Positions 42,513 to 52,562 of a stretch of 64,000 nucleotides of DNA are shown here, piece by piece (the first letter of the stretch is position 1; each line of letters opens with the position of its first letter). Origin of the DNA: Oxalobacteraceae bacterium UBA6018 (GTDB lineage Bacteria; Pseudomonadota; Gammaproteobacteria; Burkholderiales; Burkholderiaceae_D); the NCBI GenBank assembly GCA_002428015.1, contig DIZW01000129.1, positions 8,521-72,520 on the forward strand. The letters run 5' to 3'. A program made the position numbers and the translations under genes. The notes below the pieces were generated by a model. The model was not told the origin of the DNA. It did no database searches and saw nothing but the letters and a program-made list of their open reading frames with translations.

Positions 42513-42861
42513 ATGTTGAAGCGTTTGTCGATCGTATTGCTGATGTGTGCGCTGGTGTGCTCCCGCGCGAACGGCCGCCGACGCCGCCCCGCCGCCAGCG
42601 ATGAGCGCCGAGCGGTTCGAAGCCTCGCTGACCTACCAGCACGGGGATATTGCGCTGCCCGGTGGCTTGGCCCGCCTGAATTTGCCCGCCGCCTTCCACC
42701 GCTGTGATGAAGCTGTTCAGCCGGAAGCCTCAGTTCGACCTGGAGAAATAAAGGGCAAGCTCCTGCGCTGGCTGTTCGCCGCCGGCAAGCTCGGCAAGCT
42801 GTTCATCACCGGTGGCAGCATGCTGCTGCTGCTGTCCATACTGGTGTACAGCTTCGGTTAA
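42513..42861 (+). pseudogene. Decayed relic: DUF2167-like N-terminal piece joined to a site-2-protease-like N-terminal piece
   Basis: A good AAGGGAG site and ATG (42513) start a signal peptide (MLKRLSIVLLMCALVCS), but the frame is then lost. The next frame holds ERFEASLTYQHGDIALPGGLARLNLPAAFHRC, which recalls the opening of DUF2167 membrane-anchored proteins. The middle is missing. After a short stretch in another frame (MKLFSRKPQFDLEK then stop) comes KGKLLRWLFAAGKLGKLFITGGSMLLLLSILVY, like the start of the M50/site-2 protease-type protein often beside DUF2167. It stops at 42861. I read this as a two-gene operon collapsed by deletions and frameshifts; the family matches are from memory. Confidence 0.5.
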
Positions 42862-43001
42862 TTCGCGGCCTCAGTGGCACGGCTGAGCTCGTGTCTGAAT
42901 GTCGCCTCCGACCCCGATGCTATTAACGCACTTATAACCTCGCTGGCGGCGTCTGACGTGAAGTGCGGCGGATATTGGCGCCATCGCACTTTAGCTCCCG
43001 C

Positions 43002-43643
43002 TTATAGCGTGGCGCCCCATGCATAGGATGCGATTTGCTTGGCCACCGTTCCGATGACGATGGTCACGTCGCGGTGCGCGGTCAAGGGGATATCGCTTAG
43101 CTGGCCGGTATATTTTGTCAGCGTTTTGTCGTCAGTCAGATAAACGCTGATCGGCTGCCCGGTAATTCCGGCCACATTCGTATCGGACAGGGGCTGCCCC
43201 CACACCGCAAAAAACTGGCCCAGCGTGAACTGCTTCGACGTATTGGTTTCAATGTGGATGATGCCAGAGCCGTCGTGGGTGTGCAGTTCGTAAGCGCATC
43301 CTTGCAGCCCGATCTGGGCGGGGATCATCAGCGCGGCCCCGTCGCGCAGGATCGTCAGGTGGGCATGGATATGGTAAGACTCATTCGTCAGGCAATTGAC
43401 GCCGCCAGTGGAAAGCCCGTTTCCGCCGGTCGATGTCGATCCTGCCGCCCACTGTGCGGTACCAAGGTTGGTACTGCCGTCCAGTGGCGTCGATACCGAT
43501 GCCAGCGTCACATCGCCCGCCGGGGGCGGGGCCGGGACGGACGCGCTTGGGGCCGGGGAGCTGGCGTTGCCACCACCGCATCCAGCAAGGACGATCGCGG
43601 AGGCGGCCACGAAAGTGGTCAGGAAATTTGATCTCGTCAGCAT
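43002..43643 (-). CDS. Predicted lipoprotein with His-rich metal-site-like motifs, function unknown
   Basis: 213 residues with a lipoprotein signal ending in VLAGC (Cys22), then a Ser/Pro/Ala-rich linker. The body contains NESYHIHAHLTIL, QGCAYELHTHDGSGIIHIE and TLGQFFAVWGQPLS; two cysteines (in VNCLT and QGCAY) could form a disulphide. The clustered histidines (HIHAH, HTHD, HIE) look like a metal site, but I cannot name the family. It is transcribed alone in a patch of weaker coding bias. Downstream to the relic at 42861 I see no further gene. Confidence 0.75.
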   Translation of the reverse strand: MLTRSNFLTTFVAASAIVLAGCGGGNASSPAPSASVPAPPPAGDVTLASVSTPLDGSTNLGTAQWAAGSTSTGGNGLSTGGVNCLTNESYHIHAHLTILRDGAALMIPAQIGLQGCAYELHTHDGSGIIHIETNTSKQFTLGQFFAVWGQPLSDTNVAGITGQPISVYLTDDKTLTKYTGQLSDIPLTAHRDVTIVIGTVAKQIASYAWGATL

Positions 43644-43962
43644 GTATATTTTTTTGAGAGAGTGACTATTATTGCAATAGTCGGGGTGCGGATATTAGCA
43701 TAATTTCAAAGCATCAAAATCTGCGCATACGGAATGCGCAGGTGGGCGGCGTCCATTAACACGGCGGTGTGAATGGCGGCGAAATCAGTTGGGAGAGCTC
43801 CGCGATATAAGCCTCGCAGCTGGGCTTCCCGTCGGCCATTCTGATCGACGAAATCCTTGGTCCCGTTCATTGGCGGTCGGCCCCGAAAGATATATGGTGG
43901 TAAATGGTTTAACCCCTATAATCGCTGCTGCATTCATCAGCGCCACCACAAGGGACGAATCC
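43644..43962. other. 319-base intergenic region with a divergent promoter
   Basis: AT-richer than its surroundings. It holds a 7-bp hairpin GACTATT/AATAGTC near 43662-43682 just upstream of the lipoprotein gene, and a TATAAT (43917-43922) ahead of the permease gene without a recognisable -35. Nothing else could be supported. Confidence 0.5.
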
Positions 43963-45420
43963 GTGAATCAAACACTGAGCCAAAAGCTTCTGCGCACCAA
44001 ACCTGCCGCCACCGATGCCGCCCACCATGCCGGCGGCCTCGTACGTACCATGGGCCTGTTTCCGTTGACGATGATCGGCGTGGGCGCCACCATCGGTACC
44101 GGCATCTTCTTTACGATGGTCGAGGCTGTTCCCAAGGCCGGTCCGTCGGTCATCCTGTCGTTCCTGATCGCCGCCATCACCGCCGGCTTGACCGCGCTGT
44201 GCTACGCCGAGCTGGCCTTTCGCATTCCCGCTTCCGGTTCCTCGTATTCGTTCGCCTACGCGACCGTGGGCGAGTTCGCGGCCTTCGTGATGGCGGCCTG
44301 CCTGCTGCTCGAGTACGGGCTGGCGGCCAGCGCCACCGCGATCGGCTGGTCCGATTACCTGAACAATTTCCTCATGCACGCGGTCGGCTGGCAGATACCG
44401 GCGGCCTTGCGCACGCCGCTGCTGGAGTCGCACAACAGCGTGCTCAGGCTCAATCCACACAGCTTCAATCTACCGCCCGTGCTGCTGGTGATCATGTGCG
44501 GCGTGCTGCTGGTGCGCGGCACCAAGGAGTCGTCGACCACCAACGCGGTCATGGTCATGATCAAGCTGGCGATCCTGAGTTTTTTCGTGGTGATCGCTTT
44601 CTCCGGCTTCGACATCCATAACTTCCATCCCTTCTTCAACACCGACAACAGCAAGGGCCTGGGCGGCATGGCTGGCGTGACGGCCGCCGCGGGCACGGTG
44701 TTCTTCTCGTTCATCGGCATCGACACCATCGCCACGGCGGGCGAGGAAGTGCGCGATCCCACCCGCACCGTGCCCAAGGGCATACTCTCCGCCCTGGTCA
44801 TCGTGACCGTGTTTTACATGCTGGTGGCGGTGGCGGCCCTTGGCGCCCAGCCGGCCCGCATGTTCGAAGGCCAGCAGGCCGGCCTGTCGGTGATTCTCGA
44901 GAACGTCACCGGCAAGGCGTGGCCGGCGCTGGTGCTGTCGGCCGGGGCGGTCATCTCCGTGTTCAGCGTGACGCTGGTGACGATCTATGGCCAGACCCGC
45001 ATCCTGTACGCGATCAGTTGCGACGGGCTAATTCCCGGCACCTTCAAGCAGATCCACCCGCGCACCATGACGCCGGCCAGCAATACCATCATCGTGTGCG
45101 TGGTGGTGGGCCTGGTGGCAGGGCTGGTCGATTCGACCTTCCTGTGGGACATGGTCAGCATGGGTACGCTGACGGCTTTCATCGTGGTCTCGGTCGCCGT
45201 GCCGGTGATGCGCGCCAAGCAGGGCGAGGCGCTGACCAAGGGCTTCAAGGTGCCGTTCGGCCCTTACCTTGTGCCCGGCTTGAGCGTGCTGGCCTGCCTG
45301 TACATCATGAAGGACTTGTCGCGCACCACCTACACCGTGTTCGCGGTATGGATGACGGTGGCGGTGCTGACCTATTTCACTTACGGGATGCGCAATAGCC
45401 GTTTGAATCGCGCGCCCTGA
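43963..45420 (+). CDS. APC-family amino acid permease
   Basis: 485-residue inner membrane protein with about twelve hydrophobic segments. I choose GTG 43963 (MNQTLSQKLLRTKP) because AAGGGA lies just upstream, the length is usual, and it follows the TATAAT. The cationic-amino-acid-transporter look is clear: GLFPLTMIGVGATIGTGIFFTMVEAVPKAGPSVILSFLIAAITAGLTALCYAELA, EYGLAASATAIGWSDYL, FFSFIGIDTIATAGEEVRDPTRTVPKGI, YGQTRILYAISCDGLIP. A basic or neutral amino acid is probable, the exact substrate unknown. Confidence 0.92.
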   Translation: MNQTLSQKLLRTKPAATDAAHHAGGLVRTMGLFPLTMIGVGATIGTGIFFTMVEAVPKAGPSVILSFLIAAITAGLTALCYAELAFRIPASGSSYSFAYATVGEFAAFVMAACLLLEYGLAASATAIGWSDYLNNFLMHAVGWQIPAALRTPLLESHNSVLRLNPHSFNLPPVLLVIMCGVLLVRGTKESSTTNAVMVMIKLAILSFFVVIAFSGFDIHNFHPFFNTDNSKGLGGMAGVTAAAGTVFFSFIGIDTIATAGEEVRDPTRTVPKGILSALVIVTVFYMLVAVAALGAQPARMFEGQQAGLSVILENVTGKAWPALVLSAGAVISVFSVTLVTIYGQTRILYAISCDGLIPGTFKQIHPRTMTPASNTIIVCVVVGLVAGLVDSTFLWDMVSMGTLTAFIVVSVAVPVMRAKQGEALTKGFKVPFGPYLVPGLSVLACLYIMKDLSRTTYTVFAVWMTVAVLTYFTYGMRNSRLNRAP

Positions 45421-45450
45421 ATCGCGCACGTTGGCATGCATGGTTATTTC

Positions 45451-45660
45451 ATGAAACCTTCTTTTCGGTCGTTGATGATCCCGATGTTCGCCGGATACGT
45501 ATCATCGCGTATTGTTCTCGCTGTCCTGGGATGTCAGCATTATAGAATCATCGAAAATTGGCATCTCGCCGCGGACATGGATTGGAAACAAGTCGTTGCG
45601 GTGTTTCTGGTTGACGCGATCTGCTATTTCATCGCCTTCAGATTTCTTGTTTGGAAATGA
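45451..45660 (+). CDS. Small predicted membrane protein, unknown
   Basis: 69 residues (start at ATG 45451, MKPSFRSLMIPMFAGY; an ATG at 45436 is possible), with two hydrophobic segments around residues 8-26 and 46-66. I do not recognise it. Codons are AT-richer at third positions than in neighbours, suggesting recent arrival or weak selection. It follows the permease by about 30 bases in the same direction. Confidence 0.5.
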   Translation: MKPSFRSLMIPMFAGYVSSRIVLAVLGCQHYRIIENWHLAADMDWKQVVAVFLVDAICYFIAFRFLVWK

Positions 45661-45882
45661 AAGACTCTATCGTCCGATGTTGACAGTGACGTCCAGCAAT
45701 CGTACCCGTGCGTTGTCGTGCACATGCCAAATTCCACTCGCGTGGTCAGGGCGGCAGGACTTTTTTAGCCCGGCTTCCGTGTTTGTTCTTCTGTTCTAAG
45801 GTCGATCTCCCACCTAAGAAAACGCGAAGTGATGAGGGAGCTACTTCCCGATCATCGACGCGTCCCTCTGGAGATTTAAACT
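45661..45882. other. Non-coding accessory stretch
   Basis: No convincing gene. The stretch is less GC-rich than the window and ends with TCTGGAG ahead of the lipoprotein-leader remnant at 45883. Confidence 0.4.
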
Positions 45883-45986
45883 TGAGAATGCAGTTTCGAC
45901 TGGCCTGCGCACTGGCCTTCCTACTTGCCGCGTGCGGGGCCCGTCGTCGCGACCCTTACTGCCATTCCAGATGCACCACCTTATAG
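45883..45986 (+). pseudogene. Truncated lipoprotein gene: signal peptide only
   Basis: A GGAG site, then TTG (45883) or ATG (45888) opens a typical lipoprotein leader MQFRLACALAFLLAACGARRRDPYC with lipobox LAAC. Its 3' end runs into the antisense end of the deacetylase gene (stop at 45956) and stops at 45986, so the mature protein is missing. A deletion joining the two ends would explain this. Confidence 0.45.
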
Positions 45987-46693
45987 CCTTTGTCCTTCAA
46001 CACCTTGAGCAGCAGCGGCAGCGCGGCGGCCGTCGGCGCGTTGGCGTCGTGCATGAGGATGATGCCGCCGCCGCTGGCCTGTAAGTGCTCGGCCAGGCGT
46101 GCCGCCAGGCGGTCCGGCTGCTGCTCGTTCGGCTCCCAATCTTCGATGCCGAGGTCGACCGACATCACGGTGGTGCCGGCGGCCTTGAGCGCGGCCAGCA
46201 GCGTAGGCGTCTCTTCCAGGAACGGAAAACGGTAGGCCGGGGTGGGCGTGCCGAAGGCGGCCAGGTAGGCGTCCTCGGTCTTCTTGAGGTCGGCCAATTG
46301 ATCCGCCGGGCTCATGGCCCCCTGGTGGGCGTGGGTGTAGCTGTGGATGCCGGTCGAGTGGCCGGCCTGCATCACCGCGCGCGCCAGGTCGGGATGGGCG
46401 GCGATGTTGTTGCCGACCATGAAGAAACTGGCCTTGGCACACTGATCGGCGAGGGCTTTGAGCACCAGCGGCGTGGTCTCGACGCGGGGGCCGTCGTCGA
46501 AGGTGAGCACGACTTCGCCTTTTTTGAGCGGCAAGCTTTCATGCTGGGTCTTGCCGTACGCGGCGTATTCGCGCTTGAGCGTGAGGGTGCGTTCGGTGCC
46601 GAGCGCGTCAGGGCCACATTCGCCAGCCGAGGCGAGCGCGCTCGCCCCAAGCAGGGCGCCAATGGCGGTCATGGCCAGCCAGTTCTTGTTCAT
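45956..46693 (-). CDS. Secreted polysaccharide deacetylase (NodB family)
   Basis: 245 residues from ATG 46693 (GGAGACAAG upstream), with a signal peptide (MNKNWLAMTAIGALLGASALASA). Catalytic motifs of the carbohydrate esterase 4 family are all present: TFDDGP (metal Asp pair), HSYTH (metal histidines), RFPF, DLGIEDWEPN and IILMHD. It should remove N- or O-acetyl groups from an amino-sugar polymer such as chitin oligomers or peptidoglycan in the periplasm or outside. It has no obvious operon partner. Confidence 0.92.
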   Translation of the reverse strand: MNKNWLAMTAIGALLGASALASAGECGPDALGTERTLTLKREYAAYGKTQHESLPLKKGEVVLTFDDGPRVETTPLVLKALADQCAKASFFMVGNNIAAHPDLARAVMQAGHSTGIHSYTHAHQGAMSPADQLADLKKTEDAYLAAFGTPTPAYRFPFLEETPTLLAALKAAGTTVMSVDLGIEDWEPNEQQPDRLAARLAEHLQASGGGIILMHDANAPTAAALPLLLKVLKDKGYKVVHLEWQ

Positions 46694-46810
46694 CTTGTCT
46701 CCGTTTGATCTGCGGTGTGTATAGACCCGGCCCCATCGTTGCGCGGCTGGGCAAATCATTATCACGGAGAATTTTGTGACCTGCAATCAAATTCGTGCAA
46801 CCAACGAACT

Positions 46811-46845
46811 AAAGAAAAAGCCACGCGGATTGGGAGCCGCGTGGC
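46811..46845 (-). terminator. Rho-independent terminator after the S46 peptidase gene
   Basis: On the minus strand a 9-bp stem GCCACGCGG/CCGCGTGGC (46820-46845) is followed by TTTTTCTTT, 31 bases after the peptidase stop. Confidence 0.85.
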
Positions 46846-46876
46846 AGTTCGCAGGAGGCATCAAGGCGATCCAAGG

Positions 46877-49039
<2,163 letters not shown>

Positions 49040-49165
49040 TCTTCGGTTTGGTTGGCGTCGGGTTGACGGTACTTTCGGTCCGCCCGGGTGGGGCGAACCG
49101 AAAGTATCCGAAGCGCGGCGCGCGCTGTCAACCGGAACGCGCAGCCTCCACGCGGCTGGCATGCG

Positions 49166-50443
49166 CTAGAGCTGGTCGCCCACCACCGAGGCCAGTTCGC
49201 TCAACACCTTGTCTTTCCAGCTGCGGTTCTCCCAGTCCTTCAAGCTCACCAGGCGCGCCTTGGCCCAGTCTTCGTTGAAGATGCTGACCTGCTCGGCGGC
49301 GAAAGCATGATCGAGCACGTTCAGGTTGGCTTCGTCGTTGATGTTGAACGAGCGGTTGTCGAAATTGGTCGAGCCGACCGACACCATGAGCGAGTCGATC
49401 ACCAGCGCCTTGACGTGAAACATGGTGGGGCGGTATTCGGCGATTTCGATGCCGGCGCGCAGCAGCGGGCCCCAGCGCTCGCGCGAGGCGGCGCGCACGA
49501 TTTCGGAGTCGATGTCGGTGCCGGGCGTGATGATGCGGATCTTGACGCCGCGCTTGGCGGCGGCCACCAGGGCGCGCACGGTGAGGTCGTCCGGCACGAA
49601 ATACGAGCTCGACAGGTGGATGGTCTGCCTGGCCGCGGTGATCGAGATCAGGTACATCAGCAGCATTGACTCGCTGCCGCCGGTGGGCGAGCTGGAGAAC
49701 ATCTGCGCGGCCTGGGCGCCGACCGGTTTCAATGCGGGGAAATAGGTGGGGCCGTCGAGTACCACGCCGGTGGCCTTGGTCCAGTTGTCGGCGAACACGG
49801 CCTGCATCTGGCCGACCACCGGGCCCTCGACGCGGAAGTGGGTGTCGCGCCAGTGTTTGGGATCGTGGGCGTTGCCGCGCCACTGGTCGGCGATGCCGAC
49901 GCCGCCGGTGAAGCCGATGCGCCCGTCCACCACCAGCACCTTGCGGTGGGTGCGGTTGTTCAGGCGGGTGAACTTCCACCACACCGGCTTGTGATAGCGC
50001 TGCAGTTGCACGCCGGCCTGGCGCATGCGCTCGATCGCCTCGGCCGACAGTTTCATGCTGCCGATGAAGTCGAGCATGACGTGCACCTTGACGCCGGCGC
50101 GGGCGCGTTCGATCAAGGCGTCGGAGAATTCGCGGCCTATGCTTTCGGACCAGTAGATATAGGTTTCAAACGTGATGCTGTGCTTGGCTTCGTGGATGGC
50201 TTTGAGCATCGCGGGAAAGATTTCATCGCCGTTGCGCAAGACCTGGACCTGGTTGCCTTCCAGGATAGGCGGGCCGAGCAGGACGCCCATCGAACGCCGG
50301 AATTGCGGGTCGTCGGTGCTGTAGAGGCGCTGCAGTTGGCGCTCGATTTTCTTCTCGGTCGGCATCAGGTTGAACACCAAAAACACCGCGAGCAAGGTTA
50401 GCGTGCAGCTGATCAATGCTACGAACAAAGGTTTCCGCCTCAT
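49166..50443 (-). CDS. Phospholipase D-family protein, cardiolipin synthase-like
   Basis: 425 residues from ATG 50443, with one N-terminal membrane helix (PLFVALISCTLTLLAVFLVFNLM). Two HKD motifs make the active site: THRKVLVVDGRIGFTGG and MFHVKALVIDSLMVSVGSTNFDNRS. These belong to cardiolipin synthase/ClsB-like transphosphatidylases, which join phosphatidyl groups in the inner membrane. The C-terminus SFNINDEANLNVLDHAFAAEQVSIFNEDW is also typical. It is downstream of glsB and separated by an intrinsic terminator. Confidence 0.9.
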   Translation of the reverse strand: MRRKPLFVALISCTLTLLAVFLVFNLMPTEKKIERQLQRLYSTDDPQFRRSMGVLLGPPILEGNQVQVLRNGDEIFPAMLKAIHEAKHSITFETYIYWSESIGREFSDALIERARAGVKVHVMLDFIGSMKLSAEAIERMRQAGVQLQRYHKPVWWKFTRLNNRTHRKVLVVDGRIGFTGGVGIADQWRGNAHDPKHWRDTHFRVEGPVVGQMQAVFADNWTKATGVVLDGPTYFPALKPVGAQAAQMFSSSPTGGSESMLLMYLISITAARQTIHLSSSYFVPDDLTVRALVAAAKRGVKIRIITPGTDIDSEIVRAASRERWGPLLRAGIEIAEYRPTMFHVKALVIDSLMVSVGSTNFDNRSFNINDEANLNVLDHAFAAEQVSIFNEDWAKARLVSLKDWENRSWKDKVLSELASVVGDQL

Positions 50444-50457
50444 TGCAAAATCCAGAC

Positions 50458-50486
50458 AAAAAAAACCAACGCGCGCGGCGTTGGTT
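50458..50486 (-). terminator. Rho-independent terminator after the GlsB gene
   Basis: Minus-strand stem AACCAACGC/GCGTTGGTT (50464-50472, 50478-50486) with a 5-base loop, followed by eight T (complement of the A-run at 50458-50465). It lies 16 bases after the GlsB stop and just before the synthase ATG. Confidence 0.85.
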
Positions 50487-50502
50487 GGTGGGGTGAAGCA
50501 GC

Positions 50503-50772
50503 TTAACGTGCCCTGCCGCGACGCAGCAGATTGACGATGGCCAGCAAAATGACCGCGCCCAAAAAGGACACCAGCAGCGAGGTGACGCTGAAGTCGTCCG
50601 CGTTGATGGTGCCCGTGCCGAACAGCGGAGAGAGCAACCAGCCGCCCAGGAAGGCACCGACAATGCCAACGACCACGTTCAGGATCATGCCTTGCTCGGC
50701 GTCCGTCTTCATGACCATGCTGGCAAGCCAGCCCAAGATACCTCCGACGACGATCCAGATGATGAATAACAT
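50503..50772 (-). CDS. GlsB/YeaQ/YmgE-family stress membrane protein
   Basis: 89 residues with three hydrophobic segments: MLFIIWIVVGGILGWLASMVMK, MILNVVVGIVGAFLGGWLL and SVTSLLVSFLGAVILLAIVNLLRRG. The Gly-rich GGILGW and GIVGAFLGG are family hallmarks of transglycosylase-associated small membrane proteins linked to stress. A near-perfect AAGGAGG site 7 bases before the ATG suggests strong translation. It is divergent from the glycine-zipper gene at 51072; both may be stress-induced. Confidence 0.93.
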   Translation of the reverse strand: MLFIIWIVVGGILGWLASMVMKTDAEQGMILNVVVGIVGAFLGGWLLSPLFGTGTINADDFSVTSLLVSFLGAVILLAIVNLLRRGRAR

Positions 50773-51071
50773 GTTGATTCCTCCTTAAGTGTGAAAAACA
50801 TACCCCAGGCCAAAGAATGCGCCGGCCGTGAAAAAAGAATAGAGGGGCGCTCCCACGTGGTCGGTGCGGCAACGAACGTAGCGGCGGAAAGGTGGACAAA
50901 AGCGCAGCACGCTAAAAGTTGCGGCTCGTAAAAGTGGCCAGTTGGAAAGTCAAGCGATGGGTGCGGCAGCGAACGGAAGCGCAACAGTGCGCGACTTATC
51001 GTTTCGTCACTGGCTGCAATTTCCAGGATCTAATGCGAGCCCCGCACATCACCAATTCGAAAGGAAATACC
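50773..51071. other. 299-base divergent promoter region
   Basis: Lies between the GlsB gene (minus strand) and the glycine-zipper gene (plus strand). It contains the GlsB ribosome-binding site (AGGAGG, complement of 50780-50785) and the AAAGGAAA site of the other gene. No repeat or clear sigma-70 promoter could be made out. Confidence 0.45.
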
Positions 51072-52394
51072 ATGAGTAACTACGATACGACGACCGATCA
51101 AGATAAGCGGATGGTGACTGGTTTGTTCCGCGACCGCGATAGTGCCGAGCGCGCCTACAACTCGCTGGCCGACCGCGGCTATTCGAAAGACGATGTCACC
51201 CTGATGATGTCGGACGACACCCGCAAGACCCACTTCGCCGACACCGAAACCGAACTCGGTAGCAAGGCCGCCGAAGGCGCCGGCGTGGGCGCCGGCATCG
51301 GCGGCACCATCGGCGCGGTGCTGGCCGGCATCGCGGCGGTCGGCACCACCCTGGTGCTGCCGGGCATTGGCCTGGTCGTGGCAGGTCCTCTGGCGGCGGC
51401 CTTGGCCGGCGCGGGCGCGGGCGGCATCGCCGGCGGCCTGGTCGGTGCGCTGGTGGGCGCCGGCATCCCGGAAGAGCGCGTCAAACACTACGAGGAAGGC
51501 ATCAAGAACGGCGGCATCGTCATGGGCGTGAAACCGCGTTCGCTGGACGACGAAGCCCACATTACCCGCAGCTGGACCGATAACAAGGGCGAGCACGTGA
51601 TCGGCACCGGCCTGGGCGCCGCTGGCGGCGCCGCCGCGGGTGCCGGCATCGGCGCGGTGGCCGGTCCCGTCGGCATGGCCGCAGGCGCTGCCATCGGCGG
51701 CATCGCCGGTGGCCTGGCCGGCAAGGGCGCCGCGGAAGTCGTCAATCCGAAGAGCGGCGACGACTTGCCTGAGCACCACTTCGCCAAGGGCGTGGGCGCA
51801 GGTTCCGGCGCGGCCATGGGCGCGGCGGCCGGCGCCGTGGGCGGCCCGGTCGGCATGGCCGCTGGTGCGGCGATCGGCGGCCTGGCTGGCGGCATGGCTG
51901 GCAAGGGGGCGGCCGAAGTGGCCAATCCCAAGGCCGGCGACCAGCTGCATGAGCACAACCTGTCGACCGGCGTGGGCGCCGGCGGCGGCGCGGCGGTGGG
52001 CGCTTCGATGGGTGCGGTGGGCGGCCCGATCGGCATGGCGGCCGGCGCTGCCATCGGGGCGCTGGCCGGCGGCGCGGCCGGCAAGGCCGCTGGCCACGTG
52101 GTCAATCCCGAGCAGGAGTCGAACTACTGGCGCGGCGCTTACCAGAGCGCGCCTTACTACACCCCGGGCTACACCTATGACGACTACGGTCCTGCGTACG
52201 AACTCGGCTACAACAGCCGCGGGCGTTATGCCGGCACCACCTTCGACTCGGTGGAAAACAACCTGGCCGACGACTGGGAGCGCAGCAAGGGCACTTCACG
52301 CCTGAGCTGGCAGCAGGCGAAGTCGGCCTCGCGCGCCGCGTGGGATAAGGTCGAGCGCGCCATGCCCGGCGACGTCGACGGCGACGGCCGCTAA
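51072..52394 (+). CDS. General-stress-like protein with three tandem 60-residue glycine-zipper repeats
   Basis: 440 residues from the ATG at 51072 (AAAGGAAA upstream). The N-terminal region (about 12-45; VTGLFRDRDSAERAYNSLADRGYSKDDVTLMM) resembles the general stress protein 17M/YflT domain. A Gly/Ala-rich hydrophobic stretch follows, then three tandem 60-residue repeats (about 175-355), each with PVGMAAGAAIGG and AAEVVNPK-like blocks. The C-terminus, YTYDDYGPAYELGYNSRGRYAG...DDWERSKGTSRLSWQQAK, is hydrophilic. No signal peptide is visible. A membrane- or envelope-associated stress role is plausible but unproven. Confidence 0.85.
   Translation: MSNYDTTTDQDKRMVTGLFRDRDSAERAYNSLADRGYSKDDVTLMMSDDTRKTHFADTETELGSKAAEGAGVGAGIGGTIGAVLAGIAAVGTTLVLPGIGLVVAGPLAAALAGAGAGGIAGGLVGALVGAGIPEERVKHYEEGIKNGGIVMGVKPRSLDDEAHITRSWTDNKGEHVIGTGLGAAGGAAAGAGIGAVAGPVGMAAGAAIGGIAGGLAGKGAAEVVNPKSGDDLPEHHFAKGVGAGSGAAMGAAAGAVGGPVGMAAGAAIGGLAGGMAGKGAAEVANPKAGDQLHEHNLSTGVGAGGGAAVGASMGAVGGPIGMAAGAAIGALAGGAAGKAAGHVVNPEQESNYWRGAYQSAPYYTPGYTYDDYGPAYELGYNSRGRYAGTTFDSVENNLADDWERSKGTSRLSWQQAKSASRAAWDKVERAMPGDVDGDGR
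51610..52110 (+). repeat. Tandem 180-bp repeats coding glycine-zipper units
   Basis: Three in-frame units begin near 51609, 51789 and 51969, each encoding about 60 residues with GAA(I/L)GG(L/I)AGG and VNPK/ANPK blocks. The DNA copies differ at many third positions, so the array is old but clearly homologous. Confidence 0.8.
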
Positions 52395-52496
52395 GCCCCG
52401 GCGCGCCCCGTGCGCGCAAGCCATGGCGAGTCGCTGATCACGGGCGCCATGGTTTTGCCGCCGAGGGGCGCGCTGATGCCGCTTACCGCTACAAAG

Positions 52497-52533
52497 AAAA
52501 AGCCCCGGCTCCATGTGGACCCGAGGCTTTTTT
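52497..52533. terminator. Bidirectional terminator between the stress gene and yceI
   Basis: AAAAAGCC-c-CGG ... CCG-a-GGCTTTTTT forms a stem with an A-run on one side and a T-run on the other, between convergent genes (52394 plus, 52563 minus). Confidence 0.75.
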
Positions 52534-52562
52534 CATGAGCGCGGTGCGCGCGGCGGCAAGGC

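Noticed and set aside
45661..45882. Insertion-sequence remnant
   Set aside because: No transposase fragment, terminal inverted repeats or target duplication could be seen.
51600..52110. Possible repeat-rich mobile element
   Set aside because: The 180-base repeats are protein-coding glycine-zipper units, without inverted ends or transposase.
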